Made by a program: the position numbers and the translations under genes. Shown here one piece after another: positions 1 to 10,287 of a DNA stretch of 64,000 bases; the stretch's first letter is position 1, and every line of letters begins with the position of its first letter. Below the pieces are notes generated by a model. The model did not search any database and had not been told where the DNA came from. It was given only the letters and a program-made list of their open reading frames with translations. Source of the DNA: Diaporthe sp. PMI_573 (Eukaryota; Ascomycota; Sordariomycetes; Diaporthales; Diaporthaceae); contig JAJTUP010000002.1 in the NCBI GenBank assembly GCA_021399435.1, positions 2,232,001-2,296,000 on the forward strand, read 5' to 3'.

Positions 1-1461
1 GTCGAACGGTAAGGACGGCGTCAGCAGGTGCACGTACTCCTCCCCCGGTAATAGATCTGCCTCGCTCTGCCCGAAGCTCACAACGCTGGCCGAGCCCCCC
101 AGGCCGTTCCCCACCGTGAAAGCGCCGTTTGACGCCGACTGCCCCGACATGGAGCCCCCATTCGTGCTGCTTAAGCCGCCATCGCCGGCCTCGTATAATA
201 TCTCGTTGTTCGCGCTACTGCTCCGCCTTACTTTTGAGGAGGGTGTGGCCCGCCTGAACATCTGCGGTATTCTCGCGCGGGAAAGAGAAGAGGCGGTGGA
301 GCCCGAGTCGGAGTGTAATTGTTGGAAGGAGTCGAACTCTGTGAGCAAGACGTTGAAGGCGCGCAGGAACTCCATGGGGGTGTTGGAGTTGAGGTCGATG
401 ACAGTAGGGAGTGAGAGGCCCAGGAGGAGGTAATTTGTGGCGCGCCGGGCGAGTCGCCGGGCGTCAAAGTAGGGCATGCGCGCGAGGTCGGGCTTGTCGA
501 AGAGGAGGGTGTTGAACCAGTAGACACGGCCCTCATGGCTGCATGATGACAGGGCAAGTCAGCGAGCGATTCCGTGAGGCTTGACATTGGAAGGGGGTGG
601 GGCTAAGACATACGCCTTGCGTAGATACTCCAACGTGGAGATCCTTTTGTTGGCCATCTCGTGTATATGTTGATACACCATGCTGGACTCGTTCTGCATC
701 CCTCCGGCTGACGGGGGCGGCATCATCCCCCCTCCCGAGGGGAACCCGTTGACGGGGGTGGTGCCGGACCGGCTCAGCATCCTGGAGTTGGACGTCTGAA
801 TGTATCCGCCTGAGATATCCATGGAGGACTTTGGGGCGGAGTTTGGGGAAGCAAAGGCGTCGGTGTCGCGGCTCGCTCTCGCAGCGGCCGAAAGGGCAAA
901 ATCGGGCAGGGCAGGCGGGATCCCTCTGTTGGTCACGACAGGCTTCTGACCGGTTGCTCCTAGGCCGAGGGCAGCGCCGACGCCATCCCTGTCCCTGTCC
1001 CGGAGCGAGGAGCTCGAGTTGGCGCGGCGGCGCAGGCCCCTGAAGATGGACTGCGACTGCTGCTGCTGCGACGAGTGCGAGACGAGGTTGTCGAAGGACT
1101 GCTTGCCGCGGAGCGAGTTCTTGCGCAGGAAGTTGGGGCCGTTCTGCGGTGCCAGAGCAGGCTGGGCTGGGAACGGGTCGCCGTTGGAGGTGCTGTTGGC
1201 GAAACCGCCTATGCCGGCTGAGATCGGAGGTGCGCCGGAACTTGTGCCTGGCCTCGTTCTCGAGTAGGAAGTGAGATTATTGGTGTTGGCGGCGGTGGTG
1301 GCGGCGTTGGGACTGGTGAAGAAGGAGAAGTCGAAGCCGGTTGGAGTTGGCGGGACGTTTGCGGCGGCTGCGGGTCCAGGCCCAGGTGCGGCGGCTGCCA
1401 CTGCAGGCATTGCAGGCATTGCAGGCACAGAGACGCTGGACCGTCTCCTGGTCCTCTGCAT
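1..1461 (-). CDS. Conserved fungal Ser-rich protein of unknown function (C-terminus cut by window edge)
   Basis: Two exons are visible: 1461-614 and 538-1, with a GTATGT...GCAG intron at 539-613 that joins the frame as KAHEGRVYWFN. The start at 1461 (MQRTRRRSS) is the first ATG after a decanucleotide repeat in the leader. The first ~280 residues are low-complexity (Ala/Pro, Ser, Gln, Asn) and basic, probably disordered. The conserved-looking part begins at KRISTLEYLRKAHEGRVYWF and continues through RMPYFDARRLARRATNYLLLG. It is followed by a second Ser-rich tail that is still open at base 1. I recall similar uncharacterised proteins in other ascomycetes but cannot name a function. No signal peptide or membrane segment is visible. 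It is divergent from the cytidylyltransferase gene. Confidence 0.8.
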
Positions 1462-2910
1462 TGTGGAGGGGTGCTGAGCGGTGCTGAGCGGTGCTGAGCG
1501 GTGCTGAGCGGTGCTGAGCTGAGCAGCCAAGCCAGCGGGCGTTCCAAGCAGCACCCCCACCACCCAGATCAGCCCAATCTAAATTTGCAGGGCGTCCTCC
1601 ACTGTGGTCCCCCCGGGGCTAGGTATACGAAGTGGTTCAGCCCTATATGACGGGGGCTGCAGAGTGGGATTCGCAAAGGAGGACAGAAGAGGAGGGACTG
1701 AGCCTGGCACTGGGGGTCTGAGGATTGCGATGGTTCGGCCATGGTTTAGTATATTTCGACGGAGAAGCAACATCAGACAGAAACAGAGATTGCCTGGTTC
1801 CCCTGGTCCCCCTGGTTCTCCGGACAGCCATGAGAAATACTGCTCAAGTGCCCAAGCTTCCGCTCAGACTCATGCCGTGGCAGGATTGTGTGGTAGGGCA
1901 GGTAGCAGCCTACCACTCAAACCACCCAAGCACCCAAGTCCGGCTCAGATATCTGGATCATGCCAGCATCTGGAAACCCGCGTGTGCCCAGGTGGGCTGG
2001 TGGGCTGCTGATGCTGGTCGGGGAGCCCTTGGCCGGGTCCCCTCCACGACCGTGCCGGCGGCCATTCGCGTGACATGTTTGGTGCACCATCGGCATCAAA
2101 GCGCAAACGACCTTGGTTTGTTTATCGTCGCATGATCGACCGTCAGCCAGGACATGGAGACAAAGCCCTCGCCGCGGATCACGCACGCATCCCCACGGCG
2201 CAGCATAACGCTTCACATGGCCTTCTCTTCAACAAAAGAGTTGTTGCCTCTCTGACAGTCTGGCCCGCATGGAACGGCCCCTCAAGCTCTAGGACCTTGT
2301 TGTATGGGTGGGCAGTGGGCACAGATGGGATTTATCGTAACATTTGTCCCGAGCCGACGTACACTATATTGCCGTTTGCGATTGGCCTGTGCAGTCTTCG
2401 CCCCAGGGTTGCACTATATGCCAATGCCAATCTGCTGCTTGGACGCGGGAGCTGGGGAGAAAACCATCAGATTGGATTTGTCGGAAACGTGGTGTGGTCG
2501 CGGGCCCTCCCAGCGCTCTAGATCTGGCCAGAGGTATATGCAGATGGGGAGTTGCATTCTCAGGGGCACAGGGGCACAGGGGCTCGGTGCTTCCCCTGGC
2601 GATTGATTGCCTACCTAGGTACTGAGGGGCTGGCTACCTCCTCTGGAAATAACCCAATTGAGGCGCCTTGGGGACATCAAACCCAGACAATGCAGCTGTC
2701 GAGCTACTTTGCCACAATAGCACAATATACACGGAGAACTCACCCACTCACTGGCCAAGTGTGACCAATTGCTTGTCTTGCGACTCCCCGAAGCCACTCG
2801 AAACAGTCCAGAGGAAGCTTAATCACTCGGTCAGTCGGCCGACGAGAAGACACTTCAGTCCTGTCCCCTCCGCCCTGCGCCCTGCCTCCTACCTCTGTCC
2901 AGCCTGGACC
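1462..2910. other. Divergent intergenic region
   Basis: This stretch lies between the unnamed minus-strand gene and the cytidylyltransferase gene. Open frames in it overlap on both strands, lack recognisable motifs and do not splice into anything coherent. Apart from the decanucleotide array at its left end I see only promoter/leader-type sequence. Confidence 0.6.
1471..1520. repeat. Tandem decanucleotide repeat, 5 copies
   Basis: The unit gtgctgagcg occurs five times head to tail, the last copy with a one-base change. The array sits 10 nt upstream of the start codon of the minus-strand gene ending at 1461, so it should lie in that gene's 5' leader or core promoter. Confidence 0.9.
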
Positions 2911-4289
2911 ATGTCAGCAACAGATCCCATCTCCCCCCCAGGGGACCCTGCACCCGAGGTCTTGGATGGCCGTATCTGGGTCGACGGCTGCTGGGACTTC
3001 TTCCACCACGGCCATGCCGGCGCCATGCTGCAGGCCCGCCAGCTGGGCGACGAGCTATACGTCGGCGTGCACTCGGACGAGTCCATCCTGGAGAACAAGG
3101 GCCCCACGGTCATGAATCTTCAAGAGAGGTGAGCTTCCCAAGCCGTCTGCTCCTGCTCTGGTCTATGTCATCTCAGTCTCTCTGACGCCGATCCAGACTC
3201 GCTGCCGTGGATGCCTGTCGCTGGGTGACCCGCTCCGTTTCCCACGCCCCCTATGTCACCCAGCTCGACTGGATCACTCACTACGGCTGCCGTTACGTCG
3301 TCCACGGCGACGACATCACCTCTGACAGCAGCGGTGAGGACTGCTACCGCTTCGTCAAGGAGGCTGGCCGCTTCAAGGTCGTCAAGCGCACCCCCTCCAT
3401 CTCCACCACCGACCTCGTCGGCCGCATGCTGCTTTGCACCCGCACCCACTTCATCAAGTCGCTGCGCCGAACCCTTGCGGGCAATGGCGGTCATGGCAGT
3501 GAGTCAGAGCGTAAGGCCGAGGGGCTGGCCATGACAGAGCGGATGAGGCTGTATGCTACCGATGAGACGGCCAAGAAACCCGGTGCAAGCGTGTGGTTCT
3601 GGGAGACAAGCTCGCTGCACGCCAAGACGGGGCATGACGGCATCGACGACAACGGGACTTTCACGCAATTGTTCGAAGGACCTACGCCAAGGCCTGGCCA
3701 GAGGGTGGTGTACGTCGACGGCGGGTTTGATCTGTTCTCGAGCGGCCACATCGAGTTCCTGCGCCTGGTGGTCGAGGTGGAGCAGAGAAAGGCCGCCGAG
3801 AAGGGGTGGGGCAAGGACTATTCGCCTGTTTACGTCGTTGCAGGCGTCCACGATGACGAGGTCATCAACCACTGGAAGGGCGTCAACTATCCCATCATGA
3901 ACATCTACGAGAGAGGCCTCTGCGTGCTGCAGTGCCGGTACGTAAACTGCGTCATCTTCGGGGCACCTTTCACGCCCACCAAGAACTACCTCACATCCTG
4001 GTCCTGGGGCACCCCAGATGCCGTCTACCACGGCCCTACCTCCTTCATGCCTCTCACCTACGACCCCTACTCGGAGGCCAAGGACCTCGGCCTCTACCAG
4101 GAGATCGGCCACCACAGCTTCCAGGATGTCAACGCAGGCAACATCGTTGACCGCATCATGAAGAGCCGCAAGCAGTACGAGGAGAGGCAGAGGAGGAAGG
4201 GCGAGAAGGCCGATGTCGAGGCAGCTGCGAAGCTGAGGGAACAACTGGAGGAGGATCAGAGGAAGAAAGAGGCTCAAAGTTCAATATAG
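2911..4289 (+). CDS. ECT1: Ethanolamine-phosphate cytidylyltransferase
   Basis: The exons 2911-3128 and 3197-4289 (intron GTGAGC..CCAG) give 436 residues, normal for the family. The enzyme makes CDP-ethanolamine from CTP and phosphoethanolamine in the Kennedy pathway to phosphatidylethanolamine. There are two nucleotidyltransferase folds. The first has the HHGH nucleotide-binding motif at residues 32-35 and the RTPSISTTDLVGRML signature from residue 137. The second starts near residue 245 (YVDGGFDLF), and its HxGH reads SSGH (254-257), consistent with a catalytically weak second lobe. The C-terminal ~50 residues are Lys/Glu-rich and probably helical. The two-lobe layout distinguishes it from choline-phosphate cytidylyltransferase, which has one lobe. 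It is probably cytosolic, with no targeting signal seen. Other common names are PCYT2, and MUQ1 in yeast. Confidence 0.95.
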
Positions 4290-6142
4290 TGGCGCCCTTG
4301 CTGGGCAGGCCATACCGGTGTCATTACATCGTAGAACGAGTAGCACCTGGACCTTCAACAGTATCTTGACGGAGTCTGGCAGCGATCCATAGACAGGCGA
4401 AAAGTAATTGCTTATAATACATAACAGAACATAAGAGGACCACTTCCAATTTTAGAACTGTTTGTTCCAACAGACCTTACTTTGTGTTTTCTAAAGGTGA
4501 GATCCGCAATTGCTTATCCTACACCTGGGCACTCAAGAGCCACAGTTCTATACAACCACTCATAACCTATGGGATCTGTCGTGGTAAGGGGGATGTTAGT
4601 GTGATAATAATGTAACACAAATCTTGCAAGGTGTAAGCCAAATGCGACACATGTTCATGCCACAAAACCTCGCCCTTTTTGTGTCGAGAAAAGAACTTAG
4701 CACAATGAGTCTTCCAATATTTCCGTAACTCTTGCAATGTTACCTGCCTGCAACTCCCACAGTGCACATCTGAGCTCTCATTCAGCAAAGGCACGGATTC
4801 TCGACACTCTGGGGCACTCAAGCACTGAACTCATCCTCGTTTAACAGTCAAAGTCATCTCGTTCGTAATTACTACTGTCATATATTCTACTGAAATGTGT
4901 GACAGAGGGTTGGAAGGGGAGACGACTGCGCATCTCTTGGAGCACTCGGTGCTATTATGAACACTTCATATGTTCTATGGCTGAGTGTCAAAAATTTTGT
5001 CAATTCCAAGGATTCTAGCACTGCCTAATGGCAAGGTATGCAAGGCGAGTACATATGATTCATACCTGAGTACTCGACTACCTAAGTCACATGGCTTCAA
5101 ACATGGACACCGTACTACGTAATCAAGTCCGTATGCTGTTTTATGGTTCTGCCTTACAAGAAAGTGAACTCGAATTGGATCTTGGCGTGCATGTAGCTTA
5201 CAAGGTCTTGTCTTCCGATCACGGAAAATACAAATCCACAAAAATGGACACAACAAGGGCGTCGTGAACCGCAGATGACGACAATGGCAGTACCCGAGAG
5301 CGCAAAGCCGTGTCAGAAAACCGCCCTCGTGATAAGAAATATCCCAAGGGCAGTCGGCAATTGACGTCTACCAGCGGTTAATTGCGGCATCATGTCTCAA
5401 TTTCCCTAGGAACCTCACTACTCCAACTTCCAAGCTTTCCACGCCGGACGACTTGTCGCCCCTCTAGAATATTCTGCCGTATAAAATATTCAGACTCGTT
5501 CAGGTCGATCACGGATTGACCGAGAAAAATGGTCCGTTTCCCCCCTAACAAGCTTTCCCGGGGACACGGTGCAGCCGCAGCAGGGCGACACGTGCGGGAG
5601 CGGTGCTCTGATATTGATGCGGTAGGTGGGCGTCGGATTGGACTGGATGGCTATAGGTACCTACGCAGGAAGACTGACTCTCGATATGCATCGCACACAT
5701 GTCAGACGGGCACAACACCAAAGGCTATCTTGAAGCTTAGGAGACGATCAAACCGTATCTGGCCTTAAATCATATCGGATTTTGAGTTTGGTCAAACCGA
5801 ATCTGACTCGAAAGGCAGCAAATGCTCCGGCCGCGATGGGCGCGTAGCCAACTCATGCCTGGACGCCAGGGAACCACCGCCGGCGCCGCAGATACCGGAA
5901 GCTATCAGCGCCCAGACGCCCAGCGATATGGGACGTTGAGAAGCATGACAAGGCGATGCAGGGTTCTCAGAGAAAAAGACGGCGTCAGTCTTGTCAAGAT
6001 GAGGAAGGCGGTAGGAAAGGGGGAGAACTAGACCAAGCGCGCCTAGATCCGGCATACCACCTCCCATCGCAGCACAGGAGCGAGAGGCCGAGCCTGGAGC
6101 CTCAGCAGCAGCAGTGCATTGAGCAACCCCGGACTCCCTCCA

Positions 6143-6165
6143 TGCGCATGTGCGCATGTGCGCAT
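6143..6165. repeat. Short tandem octamer (tgcgcatg), about 3 copies
   Basis: The unit tgcgcatg occurs at 6143-6150 and 6151-6158, with a partial third copy to 6165. It lies about 400 nt upstream of the aminotransferase start. The repeated GCGCATGTGCGC core is itself palindromic. Confidence 0.8.
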
Positions 6166-6260
6166 CCAAGGAGCAGCCGTTCCGGAACACGGAGCCTGTA
6201 TATCGGCGTTTGCATTATCAGACTAACTCACCGTCTGTTGTCCATCTGAATCAAGCTGCC

Positions 6261-6277
6261 ATTGGCCAATGAGTCAC
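6261..6277. promoter_or_regulatory. CCAAT palindrome overlapping a CPC1/Gcn4-type element
   Basis: ATTGGCCAAT (6261-6270) overlaps ATGAGTCAC (6269-6277), which on the other strand reads GTGACTCAT, a perfect match to RTGACTCAY, the Gcn4/CPC1 binding consensus. It is about 290 nt upstream of the start of a branched-chain aminotransferase, an expected target of cross-pathway amino-acid control. The site is seen directly; binding is inferred. Confidence 0.55.
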
Positions 6278-6565
6278 TTGCCCCCCTGGATCGGGATGAA
6301 CGCGTGTTAGTCCACCTGGGGTCCAACGCCCACTTCTCGAACTAACAAATTCTTATAAGAGCAATTGATGCCTCGCTAGAAGTTTTCTAGATTATTTCTT
6401 TGTCTCTCCGAACTCCCTACCCCTTCCCATTGTGACTCGTGATAATACTGTGACTTGTCAAGCTCTCGTTGTGTTGTCCTCGACCATCCCAGTCCACCGT
6501 CTCTGACTCCTTGCTATACCCGTCACACCCATCTTCTCACTGCGGTGGATAGTAACATATCCGCC

Positions 6566-7972
6566 ATGGCTCCCGGCTTGATCACCCCCACTACATCCGC
6601 ATCAGACGTGGACCTTACCTCCAAGGCCATCGAGCACAAGCTGGAGAAGATCAACGCACCCTCCAAGCTGGCAGAGCTAGACGCCTCTAAACTCACTTAC
6701 ACCCTCACCAAGAACCCACGTCCCGTACCTGATGAGGCAACAGCCTGTGGCGGGACAGAGACAATATGCTCCGATCACAGTAAGTATGAGTCTCTCTCCT
6801 GTCAAGGTGTCCCGCCCAGCTTGGGCTTGGAAATCTTCAGAATGCGTTCTGCCAGGCTCCGTAGAAAGTTACTGACACACACCAGTGATCACCGCGACTT
6901 GGTCCGTCTCCACCGGCTGGGCCGCCCCTGAGCTCAAGCCCTACGGACCCCTCAGCCTGATGCCGACGGCCTCGTGCCTCCACTACGCGACCGAATGCTT
7001 CGAGGGCCTCAAGGCCTACCGCGGCTTCGACGGCAAGCTGAGGCTCTTCCGGCCCGACCGCAACGCCGAGCGGTTCCTCATGTCCAGCACCCGCATCAGC
7101 CTCCCCGGGTTCCCCCCTGCCGAGCTCGAGCGCCTCATAATAGCGCTCATGGCCGTCGACGGGCCCAAGTGGCTGCCGCGCGACCGCCCGGGGAGCTACT
7201 TGTACATCCGGCCCGCCATGATCGGCACGCAGCCGCAGCTGGGCGTCCAGGCGCCCAAGGAGGCCCTGCTATTCATCACCGTGTCCTTCATGCCGCGCAT
7301 GGACGCGCCCCAGGGCGGCATGAAGCTTCACACGAACCCGGAGGACATGATCCGCGCATGGGTGGGCGGCTTCGGCTACGCCAAGCTGGGCGCCAACTAC
7401 GGGCCCAGCCTGCTCGCGACCCAGGAGGCGCGAGATAGGGGGTTCGGCCAGATCCTCTGGCTGTACGGCGCCGAGGGATACTGCACCGAGGCCGGCGCGT
7501 CCAACTTCTTCGTCGTGTGGCGGTGCAAGAAGACGGGCAGGACGCAGCTGGTCACGGCGCCACTGGACGACAAGCTCATCCTCGATGGCGTCACGAGGAG
7601 GAGCATCTTGCAGCTTGCGCGGGAGAGGCTGGGCGACGAGGTGGAGGTTGTGGAGAGGAAGTACACCATCGACGAGGTTCTCGAGGCGAACAGCGAAGGA
7701 CGGCTGATCGAGTCATTCGCCGCCGGCACGGCTGTAAGCTTTTCTTGCCCCTTGCTTTCAACCCATACATATCAAAATTTGCTAACATTGTTGACCTCCA
7801 GTTCTTCGTGTGCCCCGTCTCTCTCGTCCACCACAGAGGGAAAGACGTCAGCTTCGGCATGGGCGATGGGGAGGGAGGAAAGTATACCATGACCATTAAG
7901 AAGTGGATGCATGATATCATGTACGGCGGAGAAGACCACGCATGGGGTGTTGTGGTGCAAGAGGAGGTTTAA
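6566..7972 (+). CDS. BAT: Branched-chain amino acid aminotransferase
   Basis: The exons 6566-6779, 6886-7733 and 7802-7972 give 410 residues. The start is the first ATG of the transcript region (CCGCCATGG context). The upstream in-frame extension has no ATG. The enzyme is a class IV PLP aminotransferase that interconverts Val/Leu/Ile and their 2-oxo acids with glutamate. Family sequence is clear: CFEGLKAYRGFDG, then GYAKLGANYG with the Schiff-base lysine at about K238, then ILWLYGAEG with TEAGASNFF, and GTAFFVCPVS across the second splice. No obvious mitochondrial presequence is present, so a cytosolic isozyme is likelier, but this is inference. The promoter carries a CPC1-type site. The gene converges on the minus-strand gene at 8330-9400. 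Confidence 0.95.
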
Positions 7973-8329
7973 ACTAATCTTTGATCCTTTTGGTTTTGTT
8001 TTCTGTCAGTAAAAGCATCACAGGAAGGCGTTATGGTCTTGGGGACGAGGGAGTTCTTGTATTTGAGGTAGAGATGACTATCAAGGACGAGCAGTCCATC
8101 ATTTTCGAGCTACATGAGCAATATCGACTAGATACACGTTTTCCTCTTGAAATTGAACTCCTGCATGTATTGCCCGGGTTGCACCGAGCGAACCATATCC
8201 CACATCGAATAAGCATCTGAAAGGAAGCAATACTAACCGGCCGCAACGCCTCAAGTGTCCCTGATCCAGTGGTTGATTATGCACCGAACATTGAAAGATA
8301 GGGAGATTCTGGCATGTCTCCTCCTTCCC
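7973..8329. other. Convergent 3' intergenic region
   Basis: AT-rich sequence between two converging stop codons. It most likely holds the two 3' UTRs; no gene is seen. Confidence 0.6.
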
Positions 8330-9400
8330 TCAGTCTTCCAACAGATACTGCTGCAAGAGGGCGGACATCGCACCGTAGATATTCTTGCCAAATTCCTACA
8401 GAATGTGAGCGGATGCCGAGGGACTTGACGCCGAGGGGGTTGAAGCATACCTTTTCGCACGCCCGAGCTTCCTCATGCGAGTCTTCGATGATGCCCTTTG
8501 CTTCAGTACCAAAGGCTTCCATGTCTTCCGCCATGGACTTCCATACGTCTTTGGCAAAGCCATTCCTACGCGCTGAGAGATCGGTGCCACCATTCATTTC
8601 AGCGAGTTTGGTCTGGACATGCCGGTCAGCGGCCTCCCAAGCGTCCCACAGCTGGTTCACTTCCGTCTCGAGAGCCAGTATGAGATCACTGACTGCAGCG
8701 ACCTCCTCGCCGATGCAGACCTCGCGACGAGTTTCATCTCCCTCTTCGTTCTCGGAGCTCTCGGAAATGATCGTCCCCGAGGGCAGTTTGTTGATTTTCT
8801 TTTGATTGGACTCCACAAGAGCGAGAAAATGATCATCTTCGCTGCTCGTGTCAGCCATGACACTGCTCAAAGCTTGATAGAGGTCTCTGAGTTGAGTGAG
8901 CCCCTTATTATAGAGGTCGCTGGACTCAGTCAAGACACTGCCTGTTTAGGAAGAAGTCAGTCTGGCTGGCACGATGCACGGTACACGAAGGAAGAGGAAG
9001 CAACCGCACCTGCCAGCTCGTCTCTCAGCTCCTTGGCCACCGGCGACTCACTGGGAGCGGGTCGAAGCTGCTTGTCATGATTTCTCACTTCTTGACGACT
9101 TTGGAGCCGGGGTTGCTGCTGTTGCACTGGACGGGGAAGTGGTGCCTGTGGCGGAGGCACCCGGGTCTTGACCTCCTGCGCAGGGCGTCTCTGCTTGCCG
9201 AAGAAAGCGGCTGTCACGTCGACATGTTGGGGTTGTTCAGGGCAGGGAGGGGTGGGCGCTTCCGTCTTCTCCTGGCTTGCTGAATTGAGACGTTCGAGCA
9301 GGCCCTTGTGGCTGACATTCTGTTGTTTGGAAGTGCTCAAGGGTTCAAGGCGGACTCGCTTGACGCCATTCCGGCCCCAATTAGCTGTGTTGGCAGACAT
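8330..9400 (-). CDS. Unknown protein with a helical/coiled-coil C-terminal half
   Basis: I do not recognise a named family. Three exons, 9400-9010, 8941-8451 and 8395-8330 (introns GTGCGG..ACAG and GTATGC..GTAG), give one frame of 315 residues ending in QYLLED. The N-terminal ~140 residues are polar and probably disordered, with a basic start (NWGRNGVKRVRLEP) and Pro/Gln-rich stretches. From about residue 150 the protein becomes Glu/Leu/Ala-rich with heptad-like spacing, including EVNQLWDAWEAADRHVQ. The look resembles small nuclear or kinetochore-associated coiled-coil proteins, but no defining motif supports that. No signal peptide or membrane segment is present. It converges on the aminotransferase gene. 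Confidence 0.7.
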
Positions 9401-10287
9401 GTTGAAGTAAGAACCTGGAACCTGGAACCTGGAAGCCTCGTAAAAGGATGGAATTCGTAGAATCAGCCTAATAATGGCTCATGCCTGGCGTCGTCGATCG
9501 AAATGTCGCCCAAGCCGTTCACGAGGGAACCAGGCGCTCAGGGTAATGAACTGGCAACTTGTGCGTGACCGGGTGCCTGCTATTGCTGACGGGTCAACCG
9601 AACTGAGAGTCGAATCTCAGATAGGAAAGAATCAAGGAGAGAACAGAGCGACCACTGCCAGAACCAGAGATGCAGGTGGTGCTCTGCCAGTTGAGGAACG
9701 GGAAGGTACGCTGCTCGGCTGCCCATGATTGCCCCAATTGGTAACAGCCCTCGAAGCCGTTCTCGCACTCCCAAACTACAATCATACTCACACAGACGCG
9801 CCATAAGGACCTGGTTACCATGACCTGCACAAATCAGTCGCCATAGGTAGTCAACTGCCCGGCATGCTCTGCCTCGGTATAGTCATATCTGGCATCAACG
9901 TTGGGAAAACTGCCTTGCCCAATACATGCAGCAACCCCCGTATCACACAGAAGTTGCCACAGTAGACAACGCTTGTCCATAGGGACGGCTTGTGTAACTC
10001 TGAAATAGTCGAGACATGTCCGCTACTGACAAGATGAGAATCTGCGGAGGGCAGGCATGGGGAAAACCAACTTTCCTATGGCTGAGCCGGGTGCTACATG
10101 AATGTCTCCACGAACGACCACACTTGCGACCTCACGTCAGAACCCTGAACGGCACCGAGTAAGTAGTCTGGGCCATCGAAGTGTCTCAGACCATGCCTTG
10201 CGGCACGATGTATGCTTGTGGTAGCGTGAACACATGGTCCACCCAAGCCTGCCAATCTGGTTGCTCACCGCCGGCCATGCCCCTCCC
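9401..10287. other. Intergenic region
   Basis: This is the promoter side of the minus-strand coiled-coil gene and the 3' side of the methyltransferase gene. No supported gene is present. A tRNA-like patch near 9600-9710 was examined and rejected. Confidence 0.55.

Larger units (their letters stand above)
4290..6565. other. Intergenic region upstream of the aminotransferase gene
   Basis: The left part (about 4300-5500) is clearly more AT-rich than the flanking genes and contains no frame with recognisable motifs. It may be 3' UTR plus degraded sequence. The right part holds the aminotransferase promoter, including a CCAAT palindrome, a CPC1-type element and an octamer repeat listed separately. 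Confidence 0.55.

Noticed and set aside
3504..4277. Long antisense frame across the cytidylyltransferase
   Set aside because: It is a shadow of GC-rich codon use in the real gene; so are similar antisense frames over GET3, WRS1 and the GGT-family gene.
6455..6565. N-terminal extension of the aminotransferase upstream of 6566
   Set aside because: The in-frame extension has no ATG; it begins at a TTG. The ATG at 6566 has a good fungal context and typical family length.
9600..9710. tRNA-like patch on the minus strand (ACTGGCAGAGC followed by GATTCGACTC)
   Set aside because: The T-arm gives a 6-nt loop or 8-nt loop instead of 7, the D-stem has a mismatch, no acceptor stem pairs, and the spacing is too long even with an anticodon intron.
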